Of a stretch of 18,750 bases of DNA, positions 1-6,649 are shown piece after piece. The stretch is taken from positions 1-18,750 of the forward strand of contig VBGO01000002.1 in NCBI GenBank assembly GCA_005882525.1. Direction: 5' to 3'. The notes under the pieces were generated by a model. It was given only the letters and a program-made list of their open reading frames with translations, searched no databases and was not told where the DNA came from. The stretch's first letter is position 1; the number at the start of each line of letters is the position of its first letter. A program made the translations under genes and the position numbers. Source of the stretch: Chloroflexota bacterium (GTDB taxonomy: Bacteria; Chloroflexota; Dormibacteria; CF-121).

Positions 1-1137
1 GGCCTCGAGGGCCGCCTGCGCGTCGCGCCCGGCGTGCTCGCTGTCTGCCGCAGCCTGGAGCTCGGCATTCGCCGATTCCAACTCAACGCCGGCACTCTCG
101 ACCGCGCGGGCAAACTCATCGACGACCCGGCTGCCGGCCAGTTCGGAAGCGTTGAGCCGTTCGAGCTCGCGCTGCAGCGCGTCCAGCGCCCGAACGGCGG
201 CGCTGTTGCGCTCCTGGGCGATGTGCGCCTGGTGCTGGCTCTCGGCCAGCCGCAGCCGGACGTCGGCCATCGCCTCCTGGTGACGCCAGCGGGCCTCCCG
301 GGCGGCGAGCAGCGCGGCCCGGTGCTCCGCATAAAGCGGTTCGAACTCAGCGACCGCCTTCTGCGCCGCCGCCCGCTTTTGATCGGCCACCTGCCGGCGG
401 GCGAGCGCTTTGCGCAGCTGGACCATCGCCTTCCGCCAGGCATCACGGGCCAGGCTGCCCTGCAGGAGCTTCAGCGCATCGGCGACCTTCTGGTACTCGT
501 CGGCGGCCGCCGCCTGCCCGCGCAGGTCCTCGGCCCGCGGACTCAACTCATTGAGAATGTCGCGCGCCCGTCGCATATCCCGGTCCGCATCGGCCAGGCG
601 ATTCATGGCTTCCTGTCGCTGATCCCGCAGCCGCCGAACGCCGGCCGCTTCCTCGATCAACTCCCGGCGGAGCGACGGCGCCGCCTGGATGACGAAATCG
701 ATATCGTTCTGGGCGGTCACGGCGTAGCCGTCCTGACGCAACCCGGTGCTGGCCAGCAGCGCATCGATATCTTTCAGGCGGGCGCGGGCGCCGTTGATCA
801 GGTACTCGCTCTCGCCGGAGCGGAACAGCCGGCGCGCGACTTCGATTTCGTTGAACTCGACGTTAAGCCGCTGGTCGGCATTGTCGATCGTCAGCGTGAC
901 ATCAGCCATCCCTACGGCGGATTTTCCCGGGCCGCCGGAATAGATGACGTCCTCCATGCGGTGACCACGCAGCCCGCGCGCGTTTCGCTCACCCAGGGCC
1001 CAGCGGATGGCATCGACGAGGTTCGACTTGCCGCTCCCGTTCGGACCCACGATGGCCGTGATGCCACGGCTGAAGGGCAGCTCGGTGCGGCGCGCAAAGG
1101 TCTTGAACCCCTGCAGCTGCAGCGACTTCAGGTACAC
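1..1137 (-). CDS. smc: Chromosome segregation protein SMC, N-terminal part (runs off the left edge)
   Basis: The first 379 residues of SMC, the ATPase that dimerises with ScpA/ScpB to organise and segregate the chromosome. Visible are the N-terminal strand and FKTF motif, Walker A GPNGSGKS (31-38), the AIRWALGE segment (43-50), the LRGHRMEDVIYSG motif (about 56-68) and RRELIEEAAG (157-166). From about residue 170 the chain becomes an Ala/Arg/Glu-rich coiled-coil arm that continues past base 1. The hinge and C-terminal ATPase half are outside the window. The start is GTG; an in-frame TAG lies two codons upstream, so it cannot begin earlier, and no Shine-Dalgarno is visible. The usual IGQG around the Q-loop reads TAQN (141-144), with the Gln kept. 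It is the last visible gene of the rpmF-fabD-fabG-acpP-rnc-smc order but is separated from rnc by the molybdate block. Confidence 0.95.
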   Translation of the reverse strand, partial: MYLKSLQLQGFKTFARRTELPFSRGITAIVGPNGSGKSNLVDAIRWALGERNARGLRGHRMEDVIYSGGPGKSAVGMADVTLTIDNADQRLNVEFNEIEVARRLFRSGESEYLINGARARLKDIDALLASTGLRQDGYAVTAQNDIDFVIQAAPSLRRELIEEAAGVRRLRDQRQEAMNRLADADRDMRRARDILNELSPRAEDLRGQAAAADEYQKVADALKLLQGSLARDAWRKAMVQLRKALARRQVADQKRAAAQKAVAEFEPLYAEHRAALLAAREARWRHQEAMADVRLRLAESQHQAHIAQERNSAAVRALDALQRELERLNASELAGSRVVDEFARAVESAGVELESANAELQAAADSEHAGRDAQAALEA

Positions 1138-1148
1138 AGGCTAAGCAG

Positions 1149-1180
1149 TGATGGGTATGGCTAGGCTCTCGCGCCCATCA
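1149..1180. repeat. 7-bp inverted repeat upstream of smc
   Basis: TGATGGG (1149-1155) and CCCATCA (1174-1180) form a perfect inverted repeat with an 18-base spacer, 12 bases upstream of the smc GTG. It could be a leader hairpin or an operator, but chance cannot be excluded at this length. Confidence 0.3.
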
Positions 1181-1229
1181 GAAACGTAAGCATGGACCAC
1201 GGCGCGGGTCACGACCTGTATTAGATCAT

Positions 1230-1255
1230 GTCCCCGTTGCCGAAGGCAACGGGAC
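1230..1255 (-). terminator. Hairpin terminator after modC with cUUCGg tetraloop
   Basis: Immediately after the modC TAA lies a stem (1233-1241 with 1245-1253, extendable past a one-base bulge to 1230/1255) capped on the minus strand by the extra-stable C(UUCG)G tetraloop. There is no T-run after it, so it is either an intrinsic-like terminator without a U tract or an mRNA 3'-end stabiliser. It separates the mod operon from smc. Confidence 0.6.
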
Positions 1256-2308
1256 TTATGCCGGGTATACGTTGACTTCGGTCGCCTTGACGGCGATCCA
1301 CACCTGGTCACCGCGGTCGAGCCCGAGCTCGCGCACCGCGGCGGGCGTCACCTCGGCCACGATCGACGGCGAGCCGGCGAGGTGCACCCGGACGCGGTCA
1401 GCCTGAAGGTCGAGGTCGACGGCCCGTCCCTCCCATACATTTCTCGGTGTTCCGTCCGGGCGGGAGCGAAAAAGGGCGACCGTGCGTGGATGCACCACGG
1501 CAAACACATCGCCGTTGCCGGCGCCGGCGGCCGTCAGCGTCCCCCCGCCCGCCAGCGTGATGACGTCATGACTCGCTCGCCCGCGAAAGAGGTTGACGCC
1601 AACCAGGTCCGCAACGTAACGCGAGCGCGGATGCTGCGTCACCTCGCTGGGGGAGCCCGACTGCAGCACCCGCCCGTGCTCCAGCACCACGAGGCGATCT
1701 GCCATCGCCATGGCCTCCACCGGATCGTGGGTCACGAGCAGACGGACGCCGCGAAAGGACTCGAGGTGGCGGCGCAGGTCTCGGCGGAGCTCGACCCGGG
1801 TGCTGGCGTCCAGGGCCGCCATCGGCTCATCGAGGAGTAGGAGCGCGGGATGACTGGCGAGCGCCCTGGCCAGCGCCACGCGCTGGGCCTGTCCACCGGA
1901 GAGCGACGCCGGCTTGCGGTCCCCTTCTACCGGCAAGCCTACGCGAGCCAGCCAGCGGCCGGCTTCCGCCAGGGCGGGCGCGGGCGCCATTCCCCGCGCT
2001 CGCAAGCCAAAGGCGACGTTCTCCGCGACCGACAGGTGCGGAAACAACAGGTAATCCTGGAAGACCATGCCGATCGGTCGCCGCTCGGTCGGCACGCGGA
2101 CGCCGGCCGCCGGCTCTTCCAGCACGTTGCCGTCCAGCGCGACCCGCCCGCCGGCGAGCGGCAGAAGCCCGGCCAGCGCTCTCATCAGCGAGGTTTTGCC
2201 CGCGCCATTGGGGCCCAGGACGGCGACGACATCCCCCGCCGCGACACTCAACTCGACATCCAGGTCGAAGGCACCCACCGTCGCCTGGATCTGGGCGTCG
2301 AGTGTCAC
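1256..2308 (-). CDS. modC: Molybdate ABC transporter ATP-binding protein ModC
   Basis: ATPase of the molybdate importer; it powers ModB at the inner face of the membrane. In the 350-residue protein: Walker A GPNGAGKT (32-39), Q-loop Gln84, signature LSGGQ (136-140), Walker B LLLLDE (156-161) and H-loop His194. A C-terminal TOBE-type oxyanion-binding region follows (about 235-350), ending in the typical KATEVNVYPA. This length and the TOBE tail are normal for ModC. The GTG start overlaps the modB TGA as GTGA, a classic coupled junction, and gives the expected N-terminus; a longer reading frame upstream lies inside modB and was rejected. It is the last gene of the operon and is followed by a strong hairpin. 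A related tungstate or sulfate role is less likely because of the adjacent ModA and the Mop-type regulator. Confidence 0.93.
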   Translation of the reverse strand: MTLDAQIQATVGAFDLDVELSVAAGDVVAVLGPNGAGKTSLMRALAGLLPLAGGRVALDGNVLEEPAAGVRVPTERRPIGMVFQDYLLFPHLSVAENVAFGLRARGMAPAPALAEAGRWLARVGLPVEGDRKPASLSGGQAQRVALARALASHPALLLLDEPMAALDASTRVELRRDLRRHLESFRGVRLLVTHDPVEAMAMADRLVVLEHGRVLQSGSPSEVTQHPRSRYVADLVGVNLFRGRASHDVITLAGGGTLTAAGAGNGDVFAVVHPRTVALFRSRPDGTPRNVWEGRAVDLDLQADRVRVHLAGSPSIVAEVTPAAVRELGLDRGDQVWIAVKATEVNVYPA

Positions 2309-3120
2309 GGCGTCCCCAGCCAGCGGTCGCGCAGCGCGATAAGCACGGCCAGGGAGACCAAGAGCAGCAGCAGGCTGAGCACAATGGCCGCTTGAGGATT
2401 CGACTCGAGCGCAAGGTAGACGGCGAGCGGCATCGTCTGCGTCCGCCCCGGGAAATTGCCGGCGAAGGTGATCGTCGCGCCGAACTCGCCCAGCGCGCGC
2501 GCCCAGCACAGCACCGCGCCGGCCACCAGCGAGGGCCGCACCAGCGGTAGCGTGACCCGCCAGAACACCGTCGAGCGACTCGCGCCCAGCGTGCGCGCCG
2601 CGTCCTCAAACCGCATGTCCATGGAGCGGAGTCCGGCTTCGACCGTGATCACCAGAAACGGCATGGCGACAAAGGTCTCGGCGATGACGGCGCCCGCGGT
2701 CGTAAACGGGAGATGGATGCCCAACACCTGCGCCAGCCAGCTACCGACCAGTCCCTGGCGGCCGAAGGCCAGAAGCAGGGCAACGCCGCCGACGACTGGG
2801 GGAAGGACCATGGGGAGCACGGTCATGGCGCGGAGGACCGCTCGCCCCGGGAAGGTCACCCGCGCAAAGGTCCAGGCCAGCGGCACCCCGAAGACGAGCG
2901 CGACCGCGGTCGCCGACAGCGATGCCAACAAGGAAAGGCGCAGCGCCGTCAGGACTTCGTCCGACCGGAGCTGGTCCCAGGCCAAATTCCAGGGCGTCCG
3001 AAGCAGCAGGCCAATCAGCGGCAAAATGAAGAAGGCAGCCCCTGCCCCGGCCAGCAGCAGGAACGGGAGCGGCGCCGCGGCGGGTCTGACGCCGGGTCCG
3101 CTAGGGGCTGGTAAAGCCAT
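2305..3120 (-). CDS. modB: Molybdate ABC transporter permease ModB
   Basis: Integral membrane channel of the molybdate importer, 271 residues. Hydrophobic segments are seen at about 18-40, 58-85, 98-120, 140-160, 195-220 and 244-262. The cytoplasmic coupling motif (EAA loop) reads EDAARTLGAS at 172-181 and is followed by WRVTLPL; this is where ModC docks. ATG at 3120 is chosen because it begins just before the first membrane segment; it overlaps the end of modA by 20 bases. The longer open frame upstream reads as arginine/serine-rich shadow of modA. No clear Shine-Dalgarno is seen, so translation is probably coupled to modA. The gene ends in a GTGA overlap with modC. Confidence 0.92.
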   Translation of the reverse strand: MALPAPSGPGVRPAAAPLPFLLLAGAGAAFFILPLIGLLLRTPWNLAWDQLRSDEVLTALRLSLLASLSATAVALVFGVPLAWTFARVTFPGRAVLRAMTVLPMVLPPVVGGVALLLAFGRQGLVGSWLAQVLGIHLPFTTAGAVIAETFVAMPFLVITVEAGLRSMDMRFEDAARTLGASRSTVFWRVTLPLVRPSLVAGAVLCWARALGEFGATITFAGNFPGRTQTMPLAVYLALESNPQAAIVLSLLLLLVSLAVLIALRDRWLGTP

Positions 3121-3868
3121 AGCGCACCAGGGTCTTCTGGCCATCGGTGAGCACGTAACCGATGAATGCTTTTGCCAATGGGACATCCTGCGAATCCTTG
3201 AGGACGACGATGGGATAGTCGGCCACCACGTTGACGGCCGGCGGAATCTCCACCCCGTGCACGCGGGAACCGGCCGCCTTGACATCGGTCACGTAGACGA
3301 TGCCGGCGTCCGCTTCGCCCAGCGCCACTTTGCTGAGGACGGCGGTCACGTCGGTTTCCTGGCTGGCGGGCGTCAACGTCACGCCCGCCCTGTGCACGGC
3401 CTGGGCCGAGTAACGCCCGCAGGGAACCACCGGCGCACAGAGGACGACGACCAGGCCCGGGTAGGCCAGGTCGGACAGCGAGCGGATGTGTTTCGGATTC
3501 CCCGGGCCCACCACGATCTCCAGAGTGTTGCGAGCGAAGACCGATGGTGATCCCGCCGTGAGCCCACCGTCAACGACTTTTTGCATGTTGGGCTGGTCCG
3601 CGGAGGCGAAGACATCCGCGATGGCGCCCTCCCGAATCTGCGCGGCCAGGGCTGACGACCCGGCAAACGCGAACTTCACCATGGTTCCCGGGTGTGATTT
3701 CTGAAAGTCGTCGCCGATCGCCGGGTAGGCCGACCTCAGGGACGAGGCGGCGAAAACCGTGATCGCGCCGCTCAGCCCCGAAGGGCTCGATCCGGCCGGC
3801 GGGGTCGACCCGCATGACCCGCAGAGGGCCGCGCCGATAACGAATGCGGCGATGCCTCTTGCCCGCAC
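3101..3868 (-). CDS. modA: Molybdate-binding protein ModA (lipoprotein)
   Basis: Extracytoplasmic solute-binding protein that captures molybdate and delivers it to ModB. The 255-residue protein has a short hydrophobic signal (about 6-15) followed by a weak lipobox ending at Cys19 (CGSC), so it is probably membrane anchored. ModA-family motifs follow: ITVFAASSLRSAY near the mature start, the FAGSSALAAQI ligand loop, GAIADVFASAD, the VPCGRY loop and the EADAGIVYVTDV segment. The start is GTG, eight bases after the stop of the HTH-TOBE gene, so the two are almost certainly co-transcribed. Known relatives bind molybdate or tungstate; the sequence alone does not separate the two. Confidence 0.92.
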   Translation of the reverse strand: MRARGIAAFVIGAALCGSCGSTPPAGSSPSGLSGAITVFAASSLRSAYPAIGDDFQKSHPGTMVKFAFAGSSALAAQIREGAIADVFASADQPNMQKVVDGGLTAGSPSVFARNTLEIVVGPGNPKHIRSLSDLAYPGLVVVLCAPVVPCGRYSAQAVHRAGVTLTPASQETDVTAVLSKVALGEADAGIVYVTDVKAAGSRVHGVEIPPAVNVVADYPIVVLKDSQDVPLAKAFIGYVLTDGQKTLVRYGFTSP

Positions 3869-3876
3869 TCCGCGTG

Positions 3877-4275
3877 TCAGTCCCCGGGCAGCTCGACGAT
3901 GACATTGGTGGCCTTGACGACCGCGACCGCGCGCACGCCCGGCGCGAGGCCAAGCTCGTCGGCCGCCTCACGCGAAATCAAAGAAACCAATCGATGCGGC
4001 CCAGCCTGCATCTCCACCTGCGCCATGACGCGGTCTTTGACAACGCGGGTGACGATGCCCGGGAAATGGTTCCGAGCGGAACGGCCGACCGTGGTTTCGG
4101 ATTTGGCGTCAGCCGCTGTCGTCGCCATGAAACGCGCGAGCTGGCGGCCGTCAACGACGCGCTGGCCGCCGGCGGTCCGCACCGTCGTCAGCCGACCGCT
4201 ATCGGCCAGCCGGCGAACACTGTCGACGCTGACGCCGAGCAGTGCGGCGACCTCGCCGATTTTGTACGTGGGCAT
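3877..4275 (-). CDS. HTH-TOBE (Mop-domain) molybdate-responsive DNA-binding protein
   Basis: A 132-residue two-domain protein. Residues 1-50 are a MerR/excisionase-type winged helix-turn-helix (YKIGEVAALLGVSVDSVRRL, then the R...GGQR wing). Residues about 65-132 are one Mop/TOBE oxyanion-binding domain (SARN.FPGIVTRV...KATNVIVELPG). Mop domains bind molybdate or tungstate, usually as oligomers. The protein is therefore inferred to sense molybdate and control the operon it heads, playing the part of ModE with a different HTH. No MerR-type coiled coil or metal-binding cysteines follow the HTH. It is the first gene of the mod operon. ATG is at 4275 with no Shine-Dalgarno; a -10 box six bases upstream suggests a leaderless mRNA. 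Molybdate storage is an alternative role. Confidence 0.85.
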   Translation of the reverse strand: MPTYKIGEVAALLGVSVDSVRRLADSGRLTTVRTAGGQRVVDGRQLARFMATTAADAKSETTVGRSARNHFPGIVTRVVKDRVMAQVEMQAGPHRLVSLISREAADELGLAPGVRAVAVVKATNVIVELPGD

Positions 4276-4281
4276 CGGTAA

Positions 4282-4287
4282 ACTCTA
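4282..4287 (-). promoter_or_regulatory. Predicted -10 box of the mod operon (leaderless)
   Basis: TAGAGT, preceded by TGC (an extended -10, TGN), ends six bases before the ATG of the HTH-TOBE gene. That spacing would put the transcription start at or next to the start codon. No convincing -35 is seen. Confidence 0.5.
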
Positions 4288-4400
4288 GCATTTGCACGGT
4301 TCCACCCTAAGAATCCTCGCAAACCCCCAGGGATCCGGCTCTGCGGGTGGGCATGGGCCGGCGGTCACAGCTCAGCGTCGTAGACTCCGGGAGGGAACCC

Positions 4401-4796
4401 ATGGCGACGCAGACCAGGAAGAAGCCGGCCGCCAAGGCCGCCGCTGTAAAGACCGTCGATGACTACCTGGCCGCCGCGCCGAAGGACAAGCGCGCGACAC
4501 TGACCAAGCTCCGCCAGACGATCAAGGCGGCTGCGCCCAGGGCAACGGAAAGCCTGAGCTATGGGATCGTCGGGTTCAAGCTCAACCGCCAGCCCGTGGT
4601 GTACTTCGGCTACTGGAAGGCCCATTACGCCCTCTACGGGATGGGCCGCCGGGTTACCGACGCTCACGCCGCCGAACTCACCGGCTACGTCATGAGCAAG
4701 GGCACGATCCAGCTTCCCGCCGACAAGCCCCTTCCCTACCGGCTGGTGACAAAGATCGTCAAGGCCCGCGTCGACGAAATCGAAAAGGCAGACTGA
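4401..4796 (+). CDS. DUF1801 (YdhG-like) protein
   Basis: A 131-residue protein of the DUF1801/YdhG family, sometimes annotated as iron chaperone-like; its biochemical role is not settled. It has a Lys/Ala-rich N-terminal tail (about 5-20), then VDDYLAAAPKDKRATLTKLRQTI, the ESLSYGIVGFKLNRQPVVYFGYWKAHYALY core in two adjoining parts, and a basic C-terminus. ATG at 4401 is preceded by GGGAGG (4389-4394) at ideal spacing, which decides the start; an open frame extends back to 4347 but lacks such a site. It is one of few plus-strand genes, divergent from the mod operon and convergent with rnc (12 bases between stops). Nothing in its sequence ties it to molybdate; it may simply have moved with that block. 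Confidence 0.85.
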   Translation: MATQTRKKPAAKAAAVKTVDDYLAAAPKDKRATLTKLRQTIKAAAPRATESLSYGIVGFKLNRQPVVYFGYWKAHYALYGMGRRVTDAHAAELTGYVMSKGTIQLPADKPLPYRLVTKIVKARVDEIEKAD

Positions 4797-4808
4797 AGGT
4801 CCGAACGC

Positions 4809-5552
4809 TTAGTTGTTGGGCTGGCTGGCCGGCGAGCGGCGAGCCTCGTGGGCGGCGACCGCTTCGAGGACTTCGTCCGCCGCCGGCGGATGATCGAGCG
4901 CCCCGAGCGCTGCGAGGGCTTCGCGCGCGGCCATCTGCTCGGCATCGCGTTTGGTTCGTCCTCGGCCCTTCCCGCTGACGCCGTCGCCGAAGGTGACCTC
5001 GGCGGTATATTCGCGCCGGTGGCCCGGGCCGGAGGCGCCGACGATGTCGTACTGCGGCGTGGACAAGAAGCGCTCCTGGGTCACTTCCTGGAGGCGGCCC
5101 TTATAGTTGTCGTCCGGCCAGGCCTGCACGTCGATCAGGCTGCGGCTGAACAACCGGTAGGCGGCGCGGTATCCCTGGTCGAGGAAGATAGCGCCGATCA
5201 CCGCCTCGAACGTGTTGGCGAGGATCGATTGCAGCGAGCGCGCCCCGGTCTTGTGGGCACCTTTGCCAAGCAGCAGGTAATCACCCAGGCTCAGCCGCGA
5301 GGCCAGCCGGGCGAGGCTCTTGGTGTTGACCACGGAGGCCCGCAGCCGAGTGAGCTCACCCTCGTCGGACGTCTGATAAGTGTGATAGAGGTGCTCGGCC
5401 GCGATCAATTCCAGTACCGCGTCGCCAAGGTACTCGAGCCGCTCGTTGTCCGCCGACCCGCTCTCCGGATGCTCGTTGTTGTAGGAGCGATGGGTCAGCG
5501 CCTGCCGGAGGAGGGCAGGCTCGTGAAAGCGAACGCGAAGCGTCCGCTGCAG
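4809..5552 (-). CDS. rnc: Ribonuclease III (start codon probably CTG)
   Basis: Endonuclease that cleaves double-stranded RNA, including rRNA precursors. From the proposed start: ALTHRSYNNE (18-27), signature NERLEYLGDAVLE (36-48) with catalytic Glu40 and Asp44, NTFEAVIGAIFLD (113-125) with catalytic Glu116, then a dsRNA-binding domain (about 150-220, GKGRGRTKRDAEQMAA near its end). Total 247 residues, normal for the family. The position of E. coli Asp114 is Asn113 here. No ATG, GTG or TTG occurs in frame between a stop inside acpP and the signature; the first TTG (5408) would delete the catalytic motif. CTG at 5552 gives a family-like N-terminus, LQRTLRVRFHEPALL. It lies 37 bases after the acpP stop, so co-transcription is likely. 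Identity is firm; the start is not. Confidence 0.9.
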   Translation of the reverse strand: MQRTLRVRFHEPALLRQALTHRSYNNEHPESGSADNERLEYLGDAVLELIAAEHLYHTYQTSDEGELTRLRASVVNTKSLARLASRLSLGDYLLLGKGAHKTGARSLQSILANTFEAVIGAIFLDQGYRAAYRLFSRSLIDVQAWPDDNYKGRLQEVTQERFLSTPQYDIVGASGPGHRREYTAEVTFGDGVSGKGRGRTKRDAEQMAAREALAALGALDHPPAADEVLEAVAAHEARRSPASQPNN

Positions 5553-5589
5553 CTTCTGTAAAGGCTCGTCGGCTTGAGCTTGCTTCGGC

Positions 5590-5838
5590 TCAGGTGGTGA
5601 TGCCGAGCTTCTCCTGGACGTAGTCCCAGGCGGCTCCGACGGTCTGAATCTTTTCGGCGTCTTCGTCAGGTATCTCCATCCCGTATTCTTCCTCGAACGC
5701 CATGATCAATTCGACCAGGTCGAGGGAATCCGCGTTCAGGTCGTCGACGAATGAGGCGTCGGGGGTGACTTGCTCGGGCTCCACTCCGAGCTGTTCGGCG
5801 ATGATGCCCTTGAACTTTTCGTAACTGGTGCCGTCCAT
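5590..5838 (-). CDS. acpP: Acyl carrier protein
   Basis: Small acidic protein of 82 residues that carries growing acyl chains on a 4'-phosphopantetheine arm. The attachment Ser38 sits in the invariant DSLDLVE motif (37-43), followed by the acidic helix FEEEYGMEIPDEDAEKI. ATG at 5838 is preceded by AAAGGGGAG four bases upstream, one of the few strong Shine-Dalgarno sites in the window, in line with high expression. A 61-base gap separates it from fabG and holds a TAGAAT -10 box, so acpP probably has its own promoter as well as operon read-through. Neighbours fabG and fabD upstream and rnc downstream give the standard fatty-acid cluster order. Confidence 0.97.
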   Translation of the reverse strand: MDGTSYEKFKGIIAEQLGVEPEQVTPDASFVDDLNADSLDLVELIMAFEEEYGMEIPDEDAEKIQTVGAAWDYVQEKLGITT

Positions 5839-5872
5839 CCGACTCCCCTTTCGCTAGTGCGCGTGCGGTCAA

Positions 5873-5878
5873 ATTCTA
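5873..5878 (-). promoter_or_regulatory. Predicted -10 box for acpP
   Basis: TAGAAT on the minus strand, 34 bases upstream of the acpP ATG in the fabG-acpP gap. It would give a leader of about 27 bases that includes the strong Shine-Dalgarno. No consensus -35 is visible at 16-18 bases. Confidence 0.45.
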
Positions 5879-5899
5879 GTCGAAGCCGCGGCAATCGTC

Positions 5900-6649
5900 C
5901 TAGATTGGCAGACCGCCGTCAATGCCCAAAACCTGGCCGGTGATATAGCCCGCCGCGGGCGAAGCCAGGAAGACGATCGCCGGGGCCACGTCCTCCGGAG
6001 TCCCAATCCGGGGGATGGCCGCCGCCTGCCGGGCCCGTTCCAGAAGCTCCGGCGGAAGGCCGCTGGTGAGCTCCGTCTCGATGAAGCCGGGGGCCACCGC
6101 GTTGACGGTGATGTTCCGGGATCCGACCTCTTTGGCCAGGGCCTTGGTCAGCCCGATCAGTCCCGCTTTGGAGGCACTGTAGTTCGCCTGCCCGGCATTG
6201 CCGGAGACCCCGGCGAGCGAGGAGACGTTGACAATCCGGCCGTAGCGCTGCTTGAGCATGGGTCGTAGCGCCGCCTTGCTGGCGAGAAAGGCGGCCTTGA
6301 GGTTCGTCTGGATGACGATGTCCCAGTCGGCCTCGCTCATCCGCATCACCAGGGTGTCGCGCGTCAAACCGGCGTTATTGACCAGCACGTCCAAGCGACC
6401 CCATCGTTTCACCACTTCCTCGACGGCGATCCCGGGTGCCGTGCTGTCGGCGAAGTCGGCCTGCACCGCCATCGCCTCGTGCCCCGCATGGGACAGCTGT
6501 TCGACCAGGGAGTCGGCCTCCGCCTTTCGGCTCTTATAGGTGATCGCCACGGTCGCACCGGCCTGGCCGAACAACACCGCGCTGGCCCGACCGATACCGC
6601 GGCTCCCGCCGGTGACCAGCACCACCTGGTCCGCAAAGCCGTCAGCCAT
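5900..6649 (-). CDS. fabG: 3-oxoacyl-[ACP] reductase FabG
   Basis: NADPH-dependent reductase of the fatty-acid elongation cycle, 249 residues, short-chain dehydrogenase fold. Visible: the nucleotide-binding TGGSRGIG (13-20), NNAG (91-94), Asn116, catalytic Ser144, Tyr157 and Lys161 in the NYSASKAG block, PGFIETELT, and the C-terminal YITGQVLGIDGGLPI typical of FabG. ATG at 6649 overlaps the end of fabD by eight bases, indicating coupling. SDR enzymes are diverse, but the fabD-fabG-acpP context and the C-terminal motif make FabG much more likely than another SDR. Confidence 0.95.
   Translation of the reverse strand: MADGFADQVVLVTGGSRGIGRASAVLFGQAGATVAITYKSRKAEADSLVEQLSHAGHEAMAVQADFADSTAPGIAVEEVVKRWGRLDVLVNNAGLTRDTLVMRMSEADWDIVIQTNLKAAFLASKAALRPMLKQRYGRIVNVSSLAGVSGNAGQANYSASKAGLIGLTKALAKEVGSRNITVNAVAPGFIETELTSGLPPELLERARQAAAIPRIGTPEDVAPAIVFLASPAAGYITGQVLGIDGGLPI

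Noticed and set aside
34..1164. 376-codon open frame on the plus strand
   Set aside because: It is the antisense of smc, whose Walker A and SMC motifs read cleanly on the minus strand; long antisense frames are expected at this GC content.
2309..2509. N-terminal extension of modC
   Set aside because: It lies inside modB in another frame; GTG at 2308 with the GTGA overlap fits the family.
1827..2609. Arg/Ala-rich minus-strand frame over the modB-modC junction
   Set aside because: Out of frame with both mod genes, which carry all ABC transporter motifs.
3121..3285. N-terminal extension of modB
   Set aside because: It overlaps modA out of frame and lacks membrane-protein character; ATG 3120 precedes the first membrane segment.
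4809..5408. rnc starting at TTG 5408
   Set aside because: It would remove the catalytic NERLEYLGDAVLE motif, which reads intact upstream.
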